Below, piece by piece: positions 1-8,555 of a stretch of 39,626 nucleotides of DNA. The notes below the pieces were generated by a model, which was not told where the DNA came from, did no database searches, and saw nothing but the letters and a program-made list of their open reading frames with translations. The position numbers and the translations under genes are program-made. The stretch spans positions 269,993 through 309,618 of the forward strand of contig NZ_MOAK01000043.1 of assembly GCF_003732485.1 (NCBI RefSeq), read 5' to 3'. The stretch comes from Pseudomonas protegens (GTDB lineage Bacteria > Pseudomonadota > Gammaproteobacteria > Pseudomonadales > Pseudomonadaceae). The number at the start of each line of letters is the position of its first letter. The first letter of the stretch is position 1.

Positions 1-116
1 GCAGGCAAGGTCATTGGCCGGATTTTCTGGATAATCCGTCCAGCCGCCGACGGCTTATCAACAGCGGTGCAGACACTAGACTCAGCCTTCACCCCAATTG
101 TTGAAGGACCCGCGCC

Positions 117-890
117 ATGACCGATCACTCCCTGAACAACAAAGTCGTGCTGATCGCCGGTGGCGTGAAGAACCTCGGCGGCCTGATTGCCCGCGACCTG
201 GCCAGCCACGGTGCGCGGGCGGTGGCCGTGCACTACAACAGCAACGCCAGCCGGGCCGACGCAGAGGCCACGGTGGCGGCACTCAAGGCCCTGGGTGTGG
301 AGGCCCAGGCGTGGCAGGCCGACCTCACCCGCGCCAGTGCCGTGGAGCGTCTGTTCAGTGAGGTCAAGGCGCGCTTCGGCAAGATCGACATCGCCATCAA
401 CACCGTGGGCAAGGTGCTGAAAAAACCCATAGTCGACATCAGCGAAGACGAGTACGACCAGATGTTTGCAGTCAATGCCAAGAGCGCTTTCTTCTTTATC
501 AAGGAAGCCGGCAAGCACCTGGAGGACAACGGCAAGCTGGTGACCCTGGTGACTTCGCTGCTGGGGGCCTTCACCCCGTTCTACGCCGCCTACGGCGGCT
601 CCAAGGCACCGGTGGAACACTTCACCCGAGCCGCGGCCAAGGAGTTCGGTGCCCGGGGCATTTCGGTCACCGCCGTGGGGCCGGGGCCCATGGACACGCC
701 GTTCTTCTACCCCGCCGAAGGGGACGACGCCGTGGCCTACCACAAGAGCGCCGCGGCCCTGTCGCCATCAAGCAAGACCGGGCTCACCGATATCGAGGAC
801 GTGGTGCCCTTCATTCGCCACCTGGTCACCGAAGGCTGGTGGATCACTGGCCAGACCTTACTGATCAACGGCGGCTACACCACCAAGTAA
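117..890 (+). CDS. SDR family NAD(P)-dependent oxidoreductase
   Basis: This 257-aa protein is a classical short-chain dehydrogenase/reductase, a cytosolic enzyme that oxidises an alcohol or reduces a carbonyl with NAD(P)(H). The N-terminal Rossmann strand carries a glycine-rich AGGVKNLGG motif (about residues 14-22), a variant of TGxxxGxG. The NNAG motif appears as NTVG (95-98). The catalytic triad is visible as Ser147 and YGGSK with Tyr159 and Lys163. Length matches the family. The ATG follows AAGGA at a 9-nt spacing. A LysR gene lies downstream on the same strand, a common arrangement for a regulated metabolic enzyme. The substrate cannot be read from sequence. The family call is secure and any more specific name would be a guess. 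Confidence 0.93.
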   Translation: MTDHSLNNKVVLIAGGVKNLGGLIARDLASHGARAVAVHYNSNASRADAEATVAALKALGVEAQAWQADLTRASAVERLFSEVKARFGKIDIAINTVGKVLKKPIVDISEDEYDQMFAVNAKSAFFFIKEAGKHLEDNGKLVTLVTSLLGAFTPFYAAYGGSKAPVEHFTRAAAKEFGARGISVTAVGPGPMDTPFFYPAEGDDAVAYHKSAAALSPSSKTGLTDIEDVVPFIRHLVTEGWWITGQTLLINGGYTTK

Positions 891-999
891 TCCTGGCGCC
901 CAAGGGGTAAATTGGCCTGCCGAGCCGCAGCATCGATCGCCTCGGCCGATGCTGCGATCCACTGCCGTCAGGCACCCCCGAACCAGGATCGTTCAAACG

Positions 1000-1905
1000 A
1001 TGGATAAGCTTGAGCAATACCGCGTGTTCATCCAGGTGGCCGACATGGGCAGCTTCATCAAGGCCGCCCATGCTCTGGAGCTGCCACGGGCCACCGTCTC
1101 CTCCGCCGTGCAGCAACTGGAAACCGGCCTCGGCACCCGCCTGCTGCACCGCACGACCCGGCATGTGCAATTGACCGCCGACGGCGCCATCCTCCTGGAG
1201 CGGGCCCGGCGCCTGCTGGCGGACGCATCCGAACTCAGCCAACTATTCCACCATCGCCAGGTGGACGTCAGCGGGCGCTTGAACATCGACGTGCCCAGCC
1301 GTATCGCCCGGCGCCTGATCGTGCCCGCCCTGCCCCAATGGCTGGCGCAATACCCGGGCCTGCAACTGTCCCTGGGGGCCTGTGATCGCAGCATCGACCT
1401 GGTCCAGGAAGGCATCGACTGCGCGATCCGCGTCGGCAGCCTGGCCGACAGCAGCCTGATCGCCCGGCCTCTGGGGCAACTGGCGCTGATCAACTGCGCG
1501 AGCCCCGCCTACCTCGCCGAACAAGGCGAGCCCCACACGCACCAGGATTTGCAGAGCGGCCAGTGGATGGTCGGTTACGCCTCCCCGGACACTGGCCGCG
1601 AACAGCCCTGGGAGTACCTGCTGGAAGGTCGCGAGCACCTGCTGGGCCTGCCCAGTCGAGTGATCGTCAACAACGTCGAGAACTACATTGCCTGCTGTCG
1701 CCAGGGCCTGGGGCTGATCCAGGTGCCGCGCTTCGATGTGCAGCACCTGCTGGAGCGAGGCGAGTTGGTGCAGGTGCTGCATGAACTGCCGGTGGCGCCC
1801 ATGGAAATCAGCGCACTGTACCCCGACCGCCGCCATCGCTCGCGCCGTCTCAATGTGTTCATCGAATGGTTCGCCGAGCTGATCAAACCGCACCTGGAGG
1901 CTTGA
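1000..1905 (+). CDS. LysR family transcriptional regulator
   Basis: This 301-aa protein begins with a winged helix-turn-helix typical of LysR regulators: it opens MDKLEQYRVFIQVADMGSF, followed by the recognition region AAHALELPRATVSSAVQQLE and the wing LLHRTTRHVQLT. The rest resembles the periplasmic-binding-like effector domain, including LSLGACDRSIDLVQEGIDCA and a C-terminal GLGLIQVP segment. I chose the ATG at 1000 because the conserved N-terminus starts there, although the frame is open from 949. It probably controls the SDR gene upstream, the GNAT gene downstream, or an unlinked target. The effector is unknown. It resembles the large AaeR/DmlR-like group of LysR proteins, but no closer name is supported. 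Confidence 0.93.
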   Translation: MDKLEQYRVFIQVADMGSFIKAAHALELPRATVSSAVQQLETGLGTRLLHRTTRHVQLTADGAILLERARRLLADASELSQLFHHRQVDVSGRLNIDVPSRIARRLIVPALPQWLAQYPGLQLSLGACDRSIDLVQEGIDCAIRVGSLADSSLIARPLGQLALINCASPAYLAEQGEPHTHQDLQSGQWMVGYASPDTGREQPWEYLLEGREHLLGLPSRVIVNNVENYIACCRQGLGLIQVPRFDVQHLLERGELVQVLHELPVAPMEISALYPDRRHRSRRLNVFIEWFAELIKPHLEA

Positions 1906-1962
1906 AGCCGACCTGCAGAACGTGAGATGAAGGCGCCTTCAACGGATTGAGGCCACCGGACC

Positions 1963-2490
1963 ATGACCCACCTGTACATCACCGCCCCACAGCCTGACGA
2001 CGTGCATGAACTGCTGACTTTTGAAGAAGACAACCGCGCTTTTTTCGAAGCCTCGATCAACGCCCGACCCGCTGCGTACTACAGTGCCGAAGGTGTCGCC
2101 GAGGCCATCGCCCAGGCTCGACAGGACGCCGAGGCGGATCGCGGCTATCAATTTCTGATCCGTGAGCATTCGCAGCTGGTGGGGCGCATCAACCTGCACC
2201 GGGTGCAGCGCCCCTACCTCAATTGCGCCGAACTGGGCTATCGAGTAGGCGCCCGTTTCAACGGCCGCGGCATCGCCCGGGCAGCGGTGGCGCAAGTCCT
2301 GCAACGGGCCTTCGGGGAGTTGCAACTGAGCCGTATCGAAGCCAACGCCCGACCGGAGAACCTCGGTTCGGTGCGGGTACTGGAAACGTCCGGGTTCTCC
2401 TGCTACGGCCATTCACGCCGCAGCTTCCTGCTGCACGGGCAATGGTTCGACCGTTTGCATTACGAATGCCATGGGCCGTTGCAACACTGA
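1963..2490 (+). CDS. GNAT family N-acetyltransferase, RimJ/RimL-like
   Basis: This 175-aa protein has the GNAT fold signature. Residues near 100-107 (RVGARFNGRGIA) form the acetyl-CoA pyrophosphate-binding loop of the R/Q-x-x-G-x-G/A type. The C-terminal part (IEANARPENLGSVRVLETSG followed by F) is the motif typical of RimJ/RimL-like enzymes, where Asn-x-x-S contacts the acetyl-CoA and the following Gly-Phe closes the fold. The likely reaction is transfer of acetyl from acetyl-CoA to an amino group of a protein N-terminus or small molecule. The acceptor cannot be inferred. It follows the LysR gene by 57 bp on the same strand. A short GC-rich hairpin (about 2493-2510) separates it from the convergent chemoreceptor gene. 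Confidence 0.9.
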   Translation: MTHLYITAPQPDDVHELLTFEEDNRAFFEASINARPAAYYSAEGVAEAIAQARQDAEADRGYQFLIREHSQLVGRINLHRVQRPYLNCAELGYRVGARFNGRGIARAAVAQVLQRAFGELQLSRIEANARPENLGSVRVLETSGFSCYGHSRRSFLLHGQWFDRLHYECHGPLQH

Positions 2491-2536
2491 AACCCTCTGC
2501 GTCCGCAGGGCCAGACTTGAACCCTCAGCGTGACAC

Positions 2537-3853
2537 TCAGTTGGACAGTTGACTGGCGAACTGCCCCACCGCGCCCACCACTTTCTGCGCACCGTCCTGG
2601 ATCTCGACAATCACCGTGCCGGCCTCCGCCGCCAGAGTCAGGCCCTGCTCGGCCTGCTGGCGACCTTCGGCCATCAGTTCCACGGCCGAGCGGGCCATGT
2701 CCTGGTTGTGCCGCACCACACCGACGATTTCGTCGGTGGCCTTGCTGGTACGTGAGGCCAGTTGTCGGACCTCGTCGGCGACCACGGCGAAACCGCGTCC
2801 CTGTTCACCGGCCCGAGCCGCCTCGATCGCCGCGTTGAGGGCCAGCAGGTTGGTCTGCTCGGCAATCCCGCTGATGGTCTTGACGATGCTGCCAATCACC
2901 AGGGACTGCTCGTTCAGGGCTTCGATACCGTCACCGGCCTCTTGCATGCACTTGGCCAGGTCGCGCATCACGTCCAGGGTTTCGGTGACCACCGCCGAGC
3001 CGCGCTGGGCACTGGTGTCGGTTTGCCGGGAAATGCTGTAGGCGATGTCGGCGGCCTCGGCCACCGAGCGTTCCTGATTCACCTGATCGGTGATCAGGGT
3101 GGCGAACTTCACCACCTTGTAGAGCTGGCCGTTGGCATCCAGCACCGGGTTGTAGGAGGCGTCGAGCCACACCACCCGGCCCTGGCTGTCGATACGCTTG
3201 AAGCGGTCGGCGACATACTCGCCGGCATTCAAGCGCGCCCAGAACTCCTGGTACGAAGGCCCTTCATATTCCTGGGGTTCGCAAAACAGACGGTGGTTCT
3301 GCCCCTGGACCTCATCGAGGCGGTAACCCATGCACGCCAGAAAACGCGGGTTGGCGGTCAGCACCCGACCTTGCAGATCAAATTCGATCACCGCGGTTGA
3401 GCGCAACAACGCCGCCATCAGGTTTTCATGCTCGCAGGCACTTTCCACCGACGCCGTCCGGTCGGTGCAGACCAGGGTGTAATGGTCGAGCTGCCCGGCA
3501 CTGTCGTGAATCGGCTGAACACAGGCGTGCAGCCAGGCATCGCGGCCGTTGCCACGCTGCAGGCGCAGTTGACCGATATAGCTTTCATTGCGGCCCAGGG
3601 CCGCCTTGAAGGCACGGTACAGTTCAACCGCTTGTGGGTGGCGCGACACGATGTGCTCCAGGGAGCGCCCACAGAGCTGTTGGCCGTCGAAGTCCAGCAC
3701 TTGAGTGAAGTTCTGGTTGACCCGACGGATCATCCCCTCGCCGTCCAGTTCGATGCTGAGCACCTGGGTTTCCAGACAGGCCTTGAATTGCTGCAGAGCA
3801 TTCAGCTCATCGCTCAAGGTGGCAAGCTGTTGCTTCAAACGTTTGTTGAACAT
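2537..3853 (-). CDS. Soluble PAS-PAS methyl-accepting chemotaxis protein (BdlA-like), copy 1
   Basis: This 438-aa cytoplasmic chemoreceptor has no transmembrane segment and no HAMP domain. Two PAS domains occupy about residues 20-120 and 140-245; the second ends in the PAC-like stretch [20 protein letters not shown]. The C-terminal half is an MCP signalling domain whose hairpin tip, near residues 320-365, contains [19 protein letters not shown] and [15 protein letters not shown], the CheA/CheW contact. This layout matches P. aeruginosa BdlA, which controls biofilm dispersal, and Aer-like PAS receptors. The ligand or cofactor (haem, FAD or none) is not evident. A second copy of identical length lies 181 bp upstream. 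A possible remnant of a FliA -35 (TTAAGATT, 3946-3953) lies upstream but lacks a good -10. Confidence 0.9.
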   Translation of the reverse strand: MFNKRLKQQLATLSDELNALQQFKACLETQVLSIELDGEGMIRRVNQNFTQVLDFDGQQLCGRSLEHIVSRHPQAVELYRAFKAALGRNESYIGQLRLQRGNGRDAWLHACVQPIHDSAGQLDHYTLVCTDRTASVESACEHENLMAALLRSTAVIEFDLQGRVLTANPRFLACMGYRLDEVQGQNHRLFCEPQEYEGPSYQEFWARLNAGEYVADRFKRIDSQGRVVWLDASYNPVLDANGQLYKVVKFATLITDQVNQERSVAEAADIAYSISRQTDTSAQRGSAVVTETLDVMRDLAKCMQEAGDGIEALNEQSLVIGSIVKTISGIAEQTNLLALNAAIEAARAGEQGRGFAVVADEVRQLASRTSKATDEIVGVVRHNQDMARSAVELMAEGRQQAEQGLTLAAEAGTVIVEIQDGAQKVVGAVGQFASQLSN

Positions 3854-4034
3854 GGATACACCGACAGACTAAGAGTGGATACAGCGATCCTCTTGCCATC
3901 GGCGCCTGGCGACCTTTCTCCAAGCCGCGCACCGCGTTTCAGAATAATCTTAAGCCCTCTTCGGAAATATCCTCAAGGCCGTCAGGGGCCGCCCCGGGGG
4001 GATGAGCTGTGCCCCGTCACCGGGGCCCCACGAC

Positions 4035-5351
4035 TCAGGTCGACAGTTGATTGGCGAACTGCCCGACCGCACTCACCACTTTCTGTGCGCCATCCTGGAT
4101 CTCGACGATCACCGCACCGGCTTCCGCGGCCAGGGCCAGCCCCTGCTCCGCCTGCAGCTTGCCTTCAGTCATCAACTCCACGGCTTCACGCGCCATGTCC
4201 TGATTCTGCCGGACCACGCCAACGATTTCCTCGGTGGCCTTGCTGGTACGCGAGGCCAGTTGCCGGACCTCATCGGCGACCACGGCAAAGCCCCGTCCCT
4301 GCTCACCGGCACGGGCCGCCTCGATCGCCGCGTTGAGGGCCAGCAAGTTGGTCTGCTCGGCAATCCCGCTGATGGTCTTGACGATGCTGCCAATCACCAG
4401 GGACTGCTCGTTCAGGGCGCCGATGCCTTCGCCGGCGTCCTGCATGTGCTTGGCCAGATCACGCATGACGTTCACCGCCTCGGTGACCACCGTGGTGCCG
4501 CGCTGGGCGCTGTTGTCGGTCTGCAAAGAGGTGCTGTAGGCAATGTTCGCCGCCTCGGCTACCGCCAGTTCCTGGTTCACTTGATCGGTGATCACCGTGG
4601 CGAACTTCACCACCTTGTAGAGCTTGTTGTTGGCATCCAGCACCGGGTTGTAGGAGGCCTCCAGCCACACCACCCGGCCATGGGCATCGATCCGCTTGAA
4701 GCGTTCAGCGATGAATTCCCCAGCATTCAAACGTCTCCAGAACGCCTGGTAGGCTGCGCTGTTGTATTCCTCAGGTTCACAGAACATGCGGTGATGCTTG
4801 CCCTTGATCTGCGCCAGGCTGTACCCCATACCGGACAGGAACCGATCATTGGCGGTCAGCACATGGCCATTGAGGTCGAACTCGATCAGCGCGGTGGAAC
4901 GCATCAGAGCGCCGATCAGGTTCTCGTGCTCGCGGGAGGCTTCGATGGTGCGGGTCAGGTCGCTGGAAAAGATTGCGAAATACTTGATCCGTCCCTCGGA
5001 GTCGCGAATCGGCTGGGAAATGGAGCGCAGCCAGGCTTCCTCACCGTTGCCCCGCAGCAAGCGTACCGCACCGGCAAAATGCTCGCCCCGGGCCAGGGTC
5101 GCCTTGAAGCGCTGATGGAACTCGTCGTGCTTGACGTGATCCGGGACTATGTCCTCCAGGGCACGGCCTACCAGATCGCCACTCTTGTAGAGCATTTCCT
5201 GGGCGAAGTTGTGGTTGACCGATTGAATCCGTCCATCGGCGCTCAAATTGATCACGAGCATCTCGCTTTCAAGACTTTCCTTCACTTGCTGAAGGCTCGA
5301 AAGTTCTTCACGAAGAGCCGACAGCTCTTGCTTCAAGCGTTTATTGAACAT
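4035..5351 (-). CDS. Soluble PAS-PAS methyl-accepting chemotaxis protein (BdlA-like), copy 2
   Basis: This protein is also 438 aa with two PAS domains followed by an MCP signalling domain, no membrane segment and no HAMP. It is colinear with the downstream copy without an obvious length change (both gene ends are offset by 1498 bp). The signalling tip is the same ([19 protein letters not shown] near residues 320-350). The first PAS domains have diverged most: copy 2 reads [19 protein letters not shown] where copy 1 reads [19 protein letters not shown]. This suggests different inputs feeding one output. Upstream is a plausible FliA (sigma-28) promoter at 5403-5429, as expected for a motility gene. 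The role in taxis or biofilm dispersal is inferred from BdlA; the sensed signal is unknown. Confidence 0.9.
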   Translation of the reverse strand: MFNKRLKQELSALREELSSLQQVKESLESEMLVINLSADGRIQSVNHNFAQEMLYKSGDLVGRALEDIVPDHVKHDEFHQRFKATLARGEHFAGAVRLLRGNGEEAWLRSISQPIRDSEGRIKYFAIFSSDLTRTIEASREHENLIGALMRSTALIEFDLNGHVLTANDRFLSGMGYSLAQIKGKHHRMFCEPEEYNSAAYQAFWRRLNAGEFIAERFKRIDAHGRVVWLEASYNPVLDANNKLYKVVKFATVITDQVNQELAVAEAANIAYSTSLQTDNSAQRGTTVVTEAVNVMRDLAKHMQDAGEGIGALNEQSLVIGSIVKTISGIAEQTNLLALNAAIEAARAGEQGRGFAVVADEVRQLASRTSKATEEIVGVVRQNQDMAREAVELMTEGKLQAEQGLALAAEAGAVIVEIQDGAQKVVSAVGQFANQLST

Positions 5352-5402
5352 GAGGATGCACCGGGGGACGGGGGACTGAAAAAATAGGCTGCTTTGGGCC
5401 TA

Positions 5403-5429
5403 ACATCGGCCCTGAAAGAATTTTCTTAA
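5403..5429 (-). promoter_or_regulatory. Candidate FliA (sigma-28) promoter of chemoreceptor copy 2
   Basis: On the minus strand TTAAGAAA is followed after exactly 11 nt by GCCGATGT. The consensus is TAAAGTTT-N11-GCCGATAA, so the -35 core and the GCCGAT core agree well. It lies about 50 bp before the ATG at 5351. The homologous position upstream of copy 1 keeps TTAAGATT but not GCCGAT. The call rests on motif match alone. Confidence 0.4.
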
Positions 5430-5572
5430 TAGCAACTGGGACTTGTCCGACAAAAAAAATTCAACAGCAAGCAAACCCAGTCGAAACGGGGCTTTCGCCG
5501 AAGATTCATCGCCGCCCTGGAGCGCGTATAGTCGGCTTCGGGAAATTCCACGGCGATCGACGGAGTTGGACT

Positions 5573-6067
5573 ATGGATGCATCACGCAAGGCACTTTTCC
5601 AGCAGGCGGCAGCACAAGTCGGGCACAGTTTTGAAGGCCAGATGCGCATTGGCGGCAACTATGTGCCGGCGGTGCGCAACGGTGATGAGGTCTATGTCAG
5701 CGGGCAGATCCCGCGCATCGACAACACCGTGATGGTGGTCGGCCGGGTGGGTGCCCAGACGTCCCTGGAGCAGGCCCGGCACGGGGCACAGATCTGTACC
5801 CTGCGAGCCCTGGCGATCCTGGAACAGATGCTCGGCGACCTGCAGCGGATCAAGCGCATTCTGCGGATCAACGTCTATGTGCAGAGCGCTGCGGATTTTA
5901 CCCAGCAGAGCGAAGTGGCGGATGGCGCCTCAGAGATCCTGTACTCGGTCTTTGCCGAGGCCGGCGTGCACACACGCACTTCGCTGGGGGTCTATCAGTT
6001 GCCGAAAAACGCCTCGGTGGAAGTCGACATGATCGTTGCCCTGCACCCCGAACCGGGCGACGCCTGA
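5573..6067 (+). CDS. RidA/YjgF/UK114 family protein
   Basis: This 164-aa protein belongs to the Rid superfamily. The family core is visible as VYVSGQIPRID (about 42-52), the helix LRALAILEQMLGDLQRIKRI, and the C-terminal HTRTSLGVYQLPKNASVEVD, which keeps the arginine that binds the substrate carboxylate in RidA enamine/imine deaminases. At 164 aa it is longer than canonical RidA (about 128), with an N-terminal extension of about 25 residues, so it belongs to one of the longer Rid-like subgroups. It may deaminate reactive 2-aminoacrylate-type intermediates, but the exact substrate is uncertain. The ATG follows GGAG. It converges with the DUF2790 gene, leaving only 24 bp between them. Confidence 0.88.
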   Translation: MDASRKALFQQAAAQVGHSFEGQMRIGGNYVPAVRNGDEVYVSGQIPRIDNTVMVVGRVGAQTSLEQARHGAQICTLRALAILEQMLGDLQRIKRILRINVYVQSAADFTQQSEVADGASEILYSVFAEAGVHTRTSLGVYQLPKNASVEVDMIVALHPEPGDA

Positions 6068-6091
6068 GGGCACGGCATCAAGGGCCCAGAG

Positions 6092-6424
6092 TCAGCTGCC
6101 GTTGTTACGGCACTGACCCAGCACCTGATATTCGATGGTCTTGAGCTGGCCGGCGGAGTCTTCATAGGTCATGCGTGAGGGCACCACCTCGCAGGACTTG
6201 ATCGGAGGCGTCACGTTGACCACCCTGGCGATATCCAGCGCCATGCCGTAGCGGTAGTTCTGCACCACCGGGGCCGGTTTGCCCTGGCTCGCGGCATAGC
6301 GCTCCATGGCCTTCTGGTTCTCCACCATGGCTCGGGTAAAGGTGCGATCACCGCCGCCCTCGGCCAGAGCCAGGGAAGAAATGGACAACAGCAGCGCGGC
6401 GATACTCAAGTTGAAAAACTTCAT
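6092..6424 (-). CDS. DUF2790 family secreted small protein
   Basis: This 110-aa protein has a clear Sec signal peptide (MKFFNLSIAALLLSISSLALA), cleaved before EGGGDRTFTR. The mature part contains the DUF2790 pattern YRYGMALDIARVVNVTPPIK, followed by C-x-V-x-P-S-x-M-x-Y-x-D and a final cysteine, consistent with one periplasmic disulfide. I start it at 6424 because the signal peptide begins there; the open frame extends upstream to 6523 without support. DUF2790 proteins are pseudomonad-specific, and several in P. aeruginosa respond to copper or zinc. A palindromic ATTAC/GTAAT site lies 70-85 bp upstream (6494-6509), suggesting the same control here. The biochemical function is unknown. Confidence 0.88.
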   Translation of the reverse strand: MKFFNLSIAALLLSISSLALAEGGGDRTFTRAMVENQKAMERYAASQGKPAPVVQNYRYGMALDIARVVNVTPPIKSCEVVPSRMTYEDSAGQLKTIEYQVLGQCRNNGS

Positions 6425-6493
6425 GACAGTTTCCTCGTCCAGTTGACACCAGCGAGGATAAGGAACCGACCCTGTCAGAATGATCGCGGGCAC

Positions 6494-6509
6494 ATTACTT
6501 ATCTGTAAT
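6494..6509 (-). promoter_or_regulatory. Candidate CopR/CzcR-type box upstream of the DUF2790 gene
   Basis: Read on the minus strand the site is ATTACA-GATAA-GTAAT. It matches 4 of 6 positions of the left half and all of the right half of CTGACA-N5-GTAAT, the CopR box of P. aeruginosa as I recall it. The site is also palindromic (CATTAC/GTAATG), with GC-rich arms further out. Binding by the local CzcR-like regulator is inference. Confidence 0.4.
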
Positions 6510-6597
6510 GCCCCCGCAGACAACCTAGTCGCCTATCGCCATCGCCCCTGTTCACGGGGGTTTAAGCAGTTTATGCCGACCGCTGTCACGGCCCTTT

Positions 6598-6613
6598 CTT
6601 GCACAATTGTAAT
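6598..6613 (+). promoter_or_regulatory. Candidate CopR/CzcR-type box upstream of the oprD-like gene
   Basis: The site is CTTGCA-CAATT-GTAAT. It has the same spacing and right half as the three other candidate boxes in this window, and its left half is identical to the one at 8144. It lies about 140 bp before the oprD start. In P. aeruginosa CzcR and CopR repress oprD; whether this site represses or activates is not visible. Confidence 0.4.
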
Positions 6614-6754
6614 CACCGGGTCACCCCACCGTTATCGACTGTTTGCAACTATCGACAGCGACTTTCATGGCACCTGCGTGCCTGTCAGTCGCACCCATAA
6701 GAACGCCTCTGGCGATATAAAAGTTGATAGCTGCCAACACTCAGGAGCGACCCC

Positions 6755-8083
6755 ATGCGAATCAATCCCCCCCTGTCCCTGTCCGTGCTTGCCGCGGTAC
6801 TGGGGCTGTGTCCCGTGGCGGCGGTAGCCGCCGAGGAACGGCCCGAAGGCTTTGTCGAAGGCAGCCGCCTTGACCTGCTGCTGCGCAACTTCTACTACAA
6901 CCGCGACGATCGCAAGGGCCAATCCAGCCCCACCGGCAACGGTTACTCCGAAGCCTGGGCCCAGGGCCTGATCGGCAAGTTCGAGTCCGGCTTTACCCAG
7001 GGCACTGTTGGATTCGGTATCGATGCTTTCGCCATGTACAGCCTCAAGCTCGACTCAGGCACCGGTCGCAGCGGTGGCGGCGGCTCCTTCGGCATGCTGC
7101 CGGTGAGCCGCGACAACGAGCCCGCCGACGGCTATGGCAAGGCCGGGGGCGCGGTAAAACTGCTAGCCCTGGACACCACATTGAAAGTGGGCGACGTGTT
7201 CCCCAAGACGCCGGTGGTGCACTACGGCGACTCGCGCCTGCTGCCGGAAAGCTTTCGCGGGGTGACCCTGGAGAACACCAGCATCGACGGCCTGGATTTG
7301 CAGGGAGGACGCTTGCACGCCATGAGCCAGCCCGACAGCAGTGGCATGCGCGATGGCTTCGCCACCTTCTACGCGGGCAAGGTGGATTCGCCCTGGGTCG
7401 GCTACTTCGGTGGCGACTACAAGTTCAACTCCAACCTCAGTTTCAGCCTCTACAGCAGCCGCCTGAAAGACGCCTGGGATCAGTACTACCTTGGCGTCGC
7501 GGGCAATTACCCGCTGTCCGACGAGCTGAGCCTGTTCAGCGGCTTCAACTATTACAAGGCCGTGGATGAGGGCAAGAAACTGCTGGGCGAGTTCGACAAC
7601 AACATCTGGAGCGCCAAGGTCGGCGCCACCTACGGCGCCCACACCCTGGCGCTGTCGCACCAGCGCAACAACGGCAACGACGACTTCGACTACCTGCGCC
7701 AGTCGGACTCGATCTTCCTCGACAACTCGATCCAGTACAGCGACTTCAACTCGCCCAAGGAGCGCTCGTGGATGGTCCGCTACGACCTCGACATGCAGAC
7801 CCTGGGCATCCCCGGCCTGTCATTCATGACCCGCTACGGGCGCGGCAGCGGTGCCGACTACAGCAACGCCAACTCGGTGTACATGCGCCGCGACGCGGCG
7901 GGTGATCCGCTGACCGATCAACGTCGCTGGGAGCGGGACATCGAAGCCAAGTATGTGTTCCAGGGCGGCACGCTCAAGGACCTGTCCCTGCGTATCCGTC
8001 AGGCGACCATCCGCTCCAGCCAGTTCGAGTCCGACCTGGAAGAGTTCCGACTGATCGTCGAGTACCCCCTGGCCCTGCTCTGA
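6755..8083 (+). CDS. OprD family outer membrane porin
   Basis: This 442-aa protein has a signal peptide (about residues 1-26, cleaved near AVAAEERPEG) and a beta-barrel body of the OprD family. Visible family features are the early FVEGSRLDLLLRNFYYNRD, the WAQGLIGKFESGFTQGTVG strand pair, GDVFPKTPVVHYGDSRLLP and the final strands ending in FRLIVEYPLALL. Length is normal for the family (about 420-450). These channels import basic amino acids, aromatic acids or other small carboxylates; the constriction residues are not diagnostic enough to assign OprD, OprQ or an Occ-type name. The ATG follows AGGAG. A CopR/CzcR-like box lies upstream and a 9-bp-stem hairpin follows the stop. Confidence 0.93.
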   Translation: MRINPPLSLSVLAAVLGLCPVAAVAAEERPEGFVEGSRLDLLLRNFYYNRDDRKGQSSPTGNGYSEAWAQGLIGKFESGFTQGTVGFGIDAFAMYSLKLDSGTGRSGGGGSFGMLPVSRDNEPADGYGKAGGAVKLLALDTTLKVGDVFPKTPVVHYGDSRLLPESFRGVTLENTSIDGLDLQGGRLHAMSQPDSSGMRDGFATFYAGKVDSPWVGYFGGDYKFNSNLSFSLYSSRLKDAWDQYYLGVAGNYPLSDELSLFSGFNYYKAVDEGKKLLGEFDNNIWSAKVGATYGAHTLALSHQRNNGNDDFDYLRQSDSIFLDNSIQYSDFNSPKERSWMVRYDLDMQTLGIPGLSFMTRYGRGSGADYSNANSVYMRRDAAGDPLTDQRRWERDIEAKYVFQGGTLKDLSLRIRQATIRSSQFESDLEEFRLIVEYPLALL

Positions 8084-8092
8084 GGTGCCTGG

Positions 8093-8120
8093 CCGGGCAG
8101 GTTGACGCCTGCCCGGTGTT
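8093..8120 (+). terminator. Probable terminator after the oprD-like gene
   Basis: CCGGGCAGG and CCTGCCCGG form a perfect 9-bp stem with a 6-nt loop just after the oprD stop codon. The following tract (TGTTAAAA) is a weak U-run, so termination may be partial. Confidence 0.55.
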
Positions 8121-8143
8121 AAAACTTCTTCACAGACTCACGG

Positions 8144-8159
8144 CTTGCAGAACTGTAAT
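8144..8159 (+). promoter_or_regulatory. Candidate CopR/CzcR-type box upstream of the small secreted protein
   Basis: The site is CTTGCA-GAACT-GTAAT, about 100 bp before the ATG at 8260. Both halves are identical to the box upstream of oprD and only the 5-nt spacer differs, which argues against chance. Regulator identity is inferred. Confidence 0.4.
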
Positions 8160-8259
8160 ATCGGCCTCACCTTCTCGTTAGGTTGGTCTCCATATACTCC
8201 TGGGCACACTCGAATCCGCCGTGATTCCCCCGGCCGGCGAGCTTGTCAGGAGAAACACC

Positions 8260-8481
8260 ATGGGTCCCACCCGACTGTTGTTGATCGGCCTTCTGGCCAC
8301 TACCAGCTCCGCCGTCTGGGCTGCTGATGGCAGCGAACGCCCACAGCAGGTCCGCGAAACCTTCCTGGCCAGCCAGGAACAGATTCACGGCGACGCCAAC
8401 CAGGAAACAGCCGCCGCTGGCGGCACCGGCACTCCCCCTCGCGACGCTTCCGCACCCGCTGCGGCCGAGGAAGATATTTAA
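8260..8481 (+). CDS. Small secreted protein, possibly PtrA-like
   Basis: This 73-aa protein has a signal peptide (MGPTRLLLIGLLATTSSAVW, cleaved near AWAA). The short mature part begins ADGSERPQQVRETFLASQEQ and is followed by a low-complexity Ala/Gly/Pro/Thr tail ending in EEDI. The ATG at 8260 follows CAGGAGAAACACC, a strong ribosome site; the frame is open from 8221 but the signal peptide fixes the start. The mature N-terminus loosely resembles small copper-induced pseudomonad proteins of the PtrA group, but the similarity is recalled rather than tested. It has a candidate metal-responsive box 100 bp upstream and a strong terminator downstream, so it looks like a monocistronic metal-response gene. 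Function is unknown. Confidence 0.7.
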   Translation: MGPTRLLLIGLLATTSSAVWAADGSERPQQVRETFLASQEQIHGDANQETAAAGGTGTPPRDASAPAAAEEDI

Positions 8482-8502
8482 CGGTGATTGCCTACCGAGC
8501 AC

Positions 8503-8551
8503 ATTCATCTCTTGAAGCGTTTTTTTGATGCTCCTTTGGAAAGAGATGAAT
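8503..8551 (+). other. Stem-loop preceding the terminator, possible structured RNA
   Basis: ATTCATCTCTT (8503-8513) and AAGAGATGAAT (8541-8551) form a perfect 11-bp stem around a 27-nt loop containing GCGTTTTTTT. It sits between the stop of the small secreted gene and the main terminator. It could be a stable 3' UTR structure or part of a 3'-derived small RNA. No known RNA family was recognised. Confidence 0.4.
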
Positions 8552-8555
8552 TTTT

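Larger units (their letters stand above)
6425..6754. other. Divergent intergenic region between DUF2790 gene and oprD-like gene
   Basis: This 330-bp stretch contains no convincing gene. It holds the start regions of two divergent genes, a long inverted repeat (GCGGG-ca-CATTAC-ttatct-GTAATG-cc-CCCGC, 6486-6517), a weaker hairpin CCCCTG/CGGGGG followed by TTT (about 6545-6563), and a CTTGCA-CAATT-GTAAT site at 6598-6613. The oprD start is preceded by AGGAG (6743-6747). The density of dyads suggests regulator binding on both sides. Confidence 0.7.
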
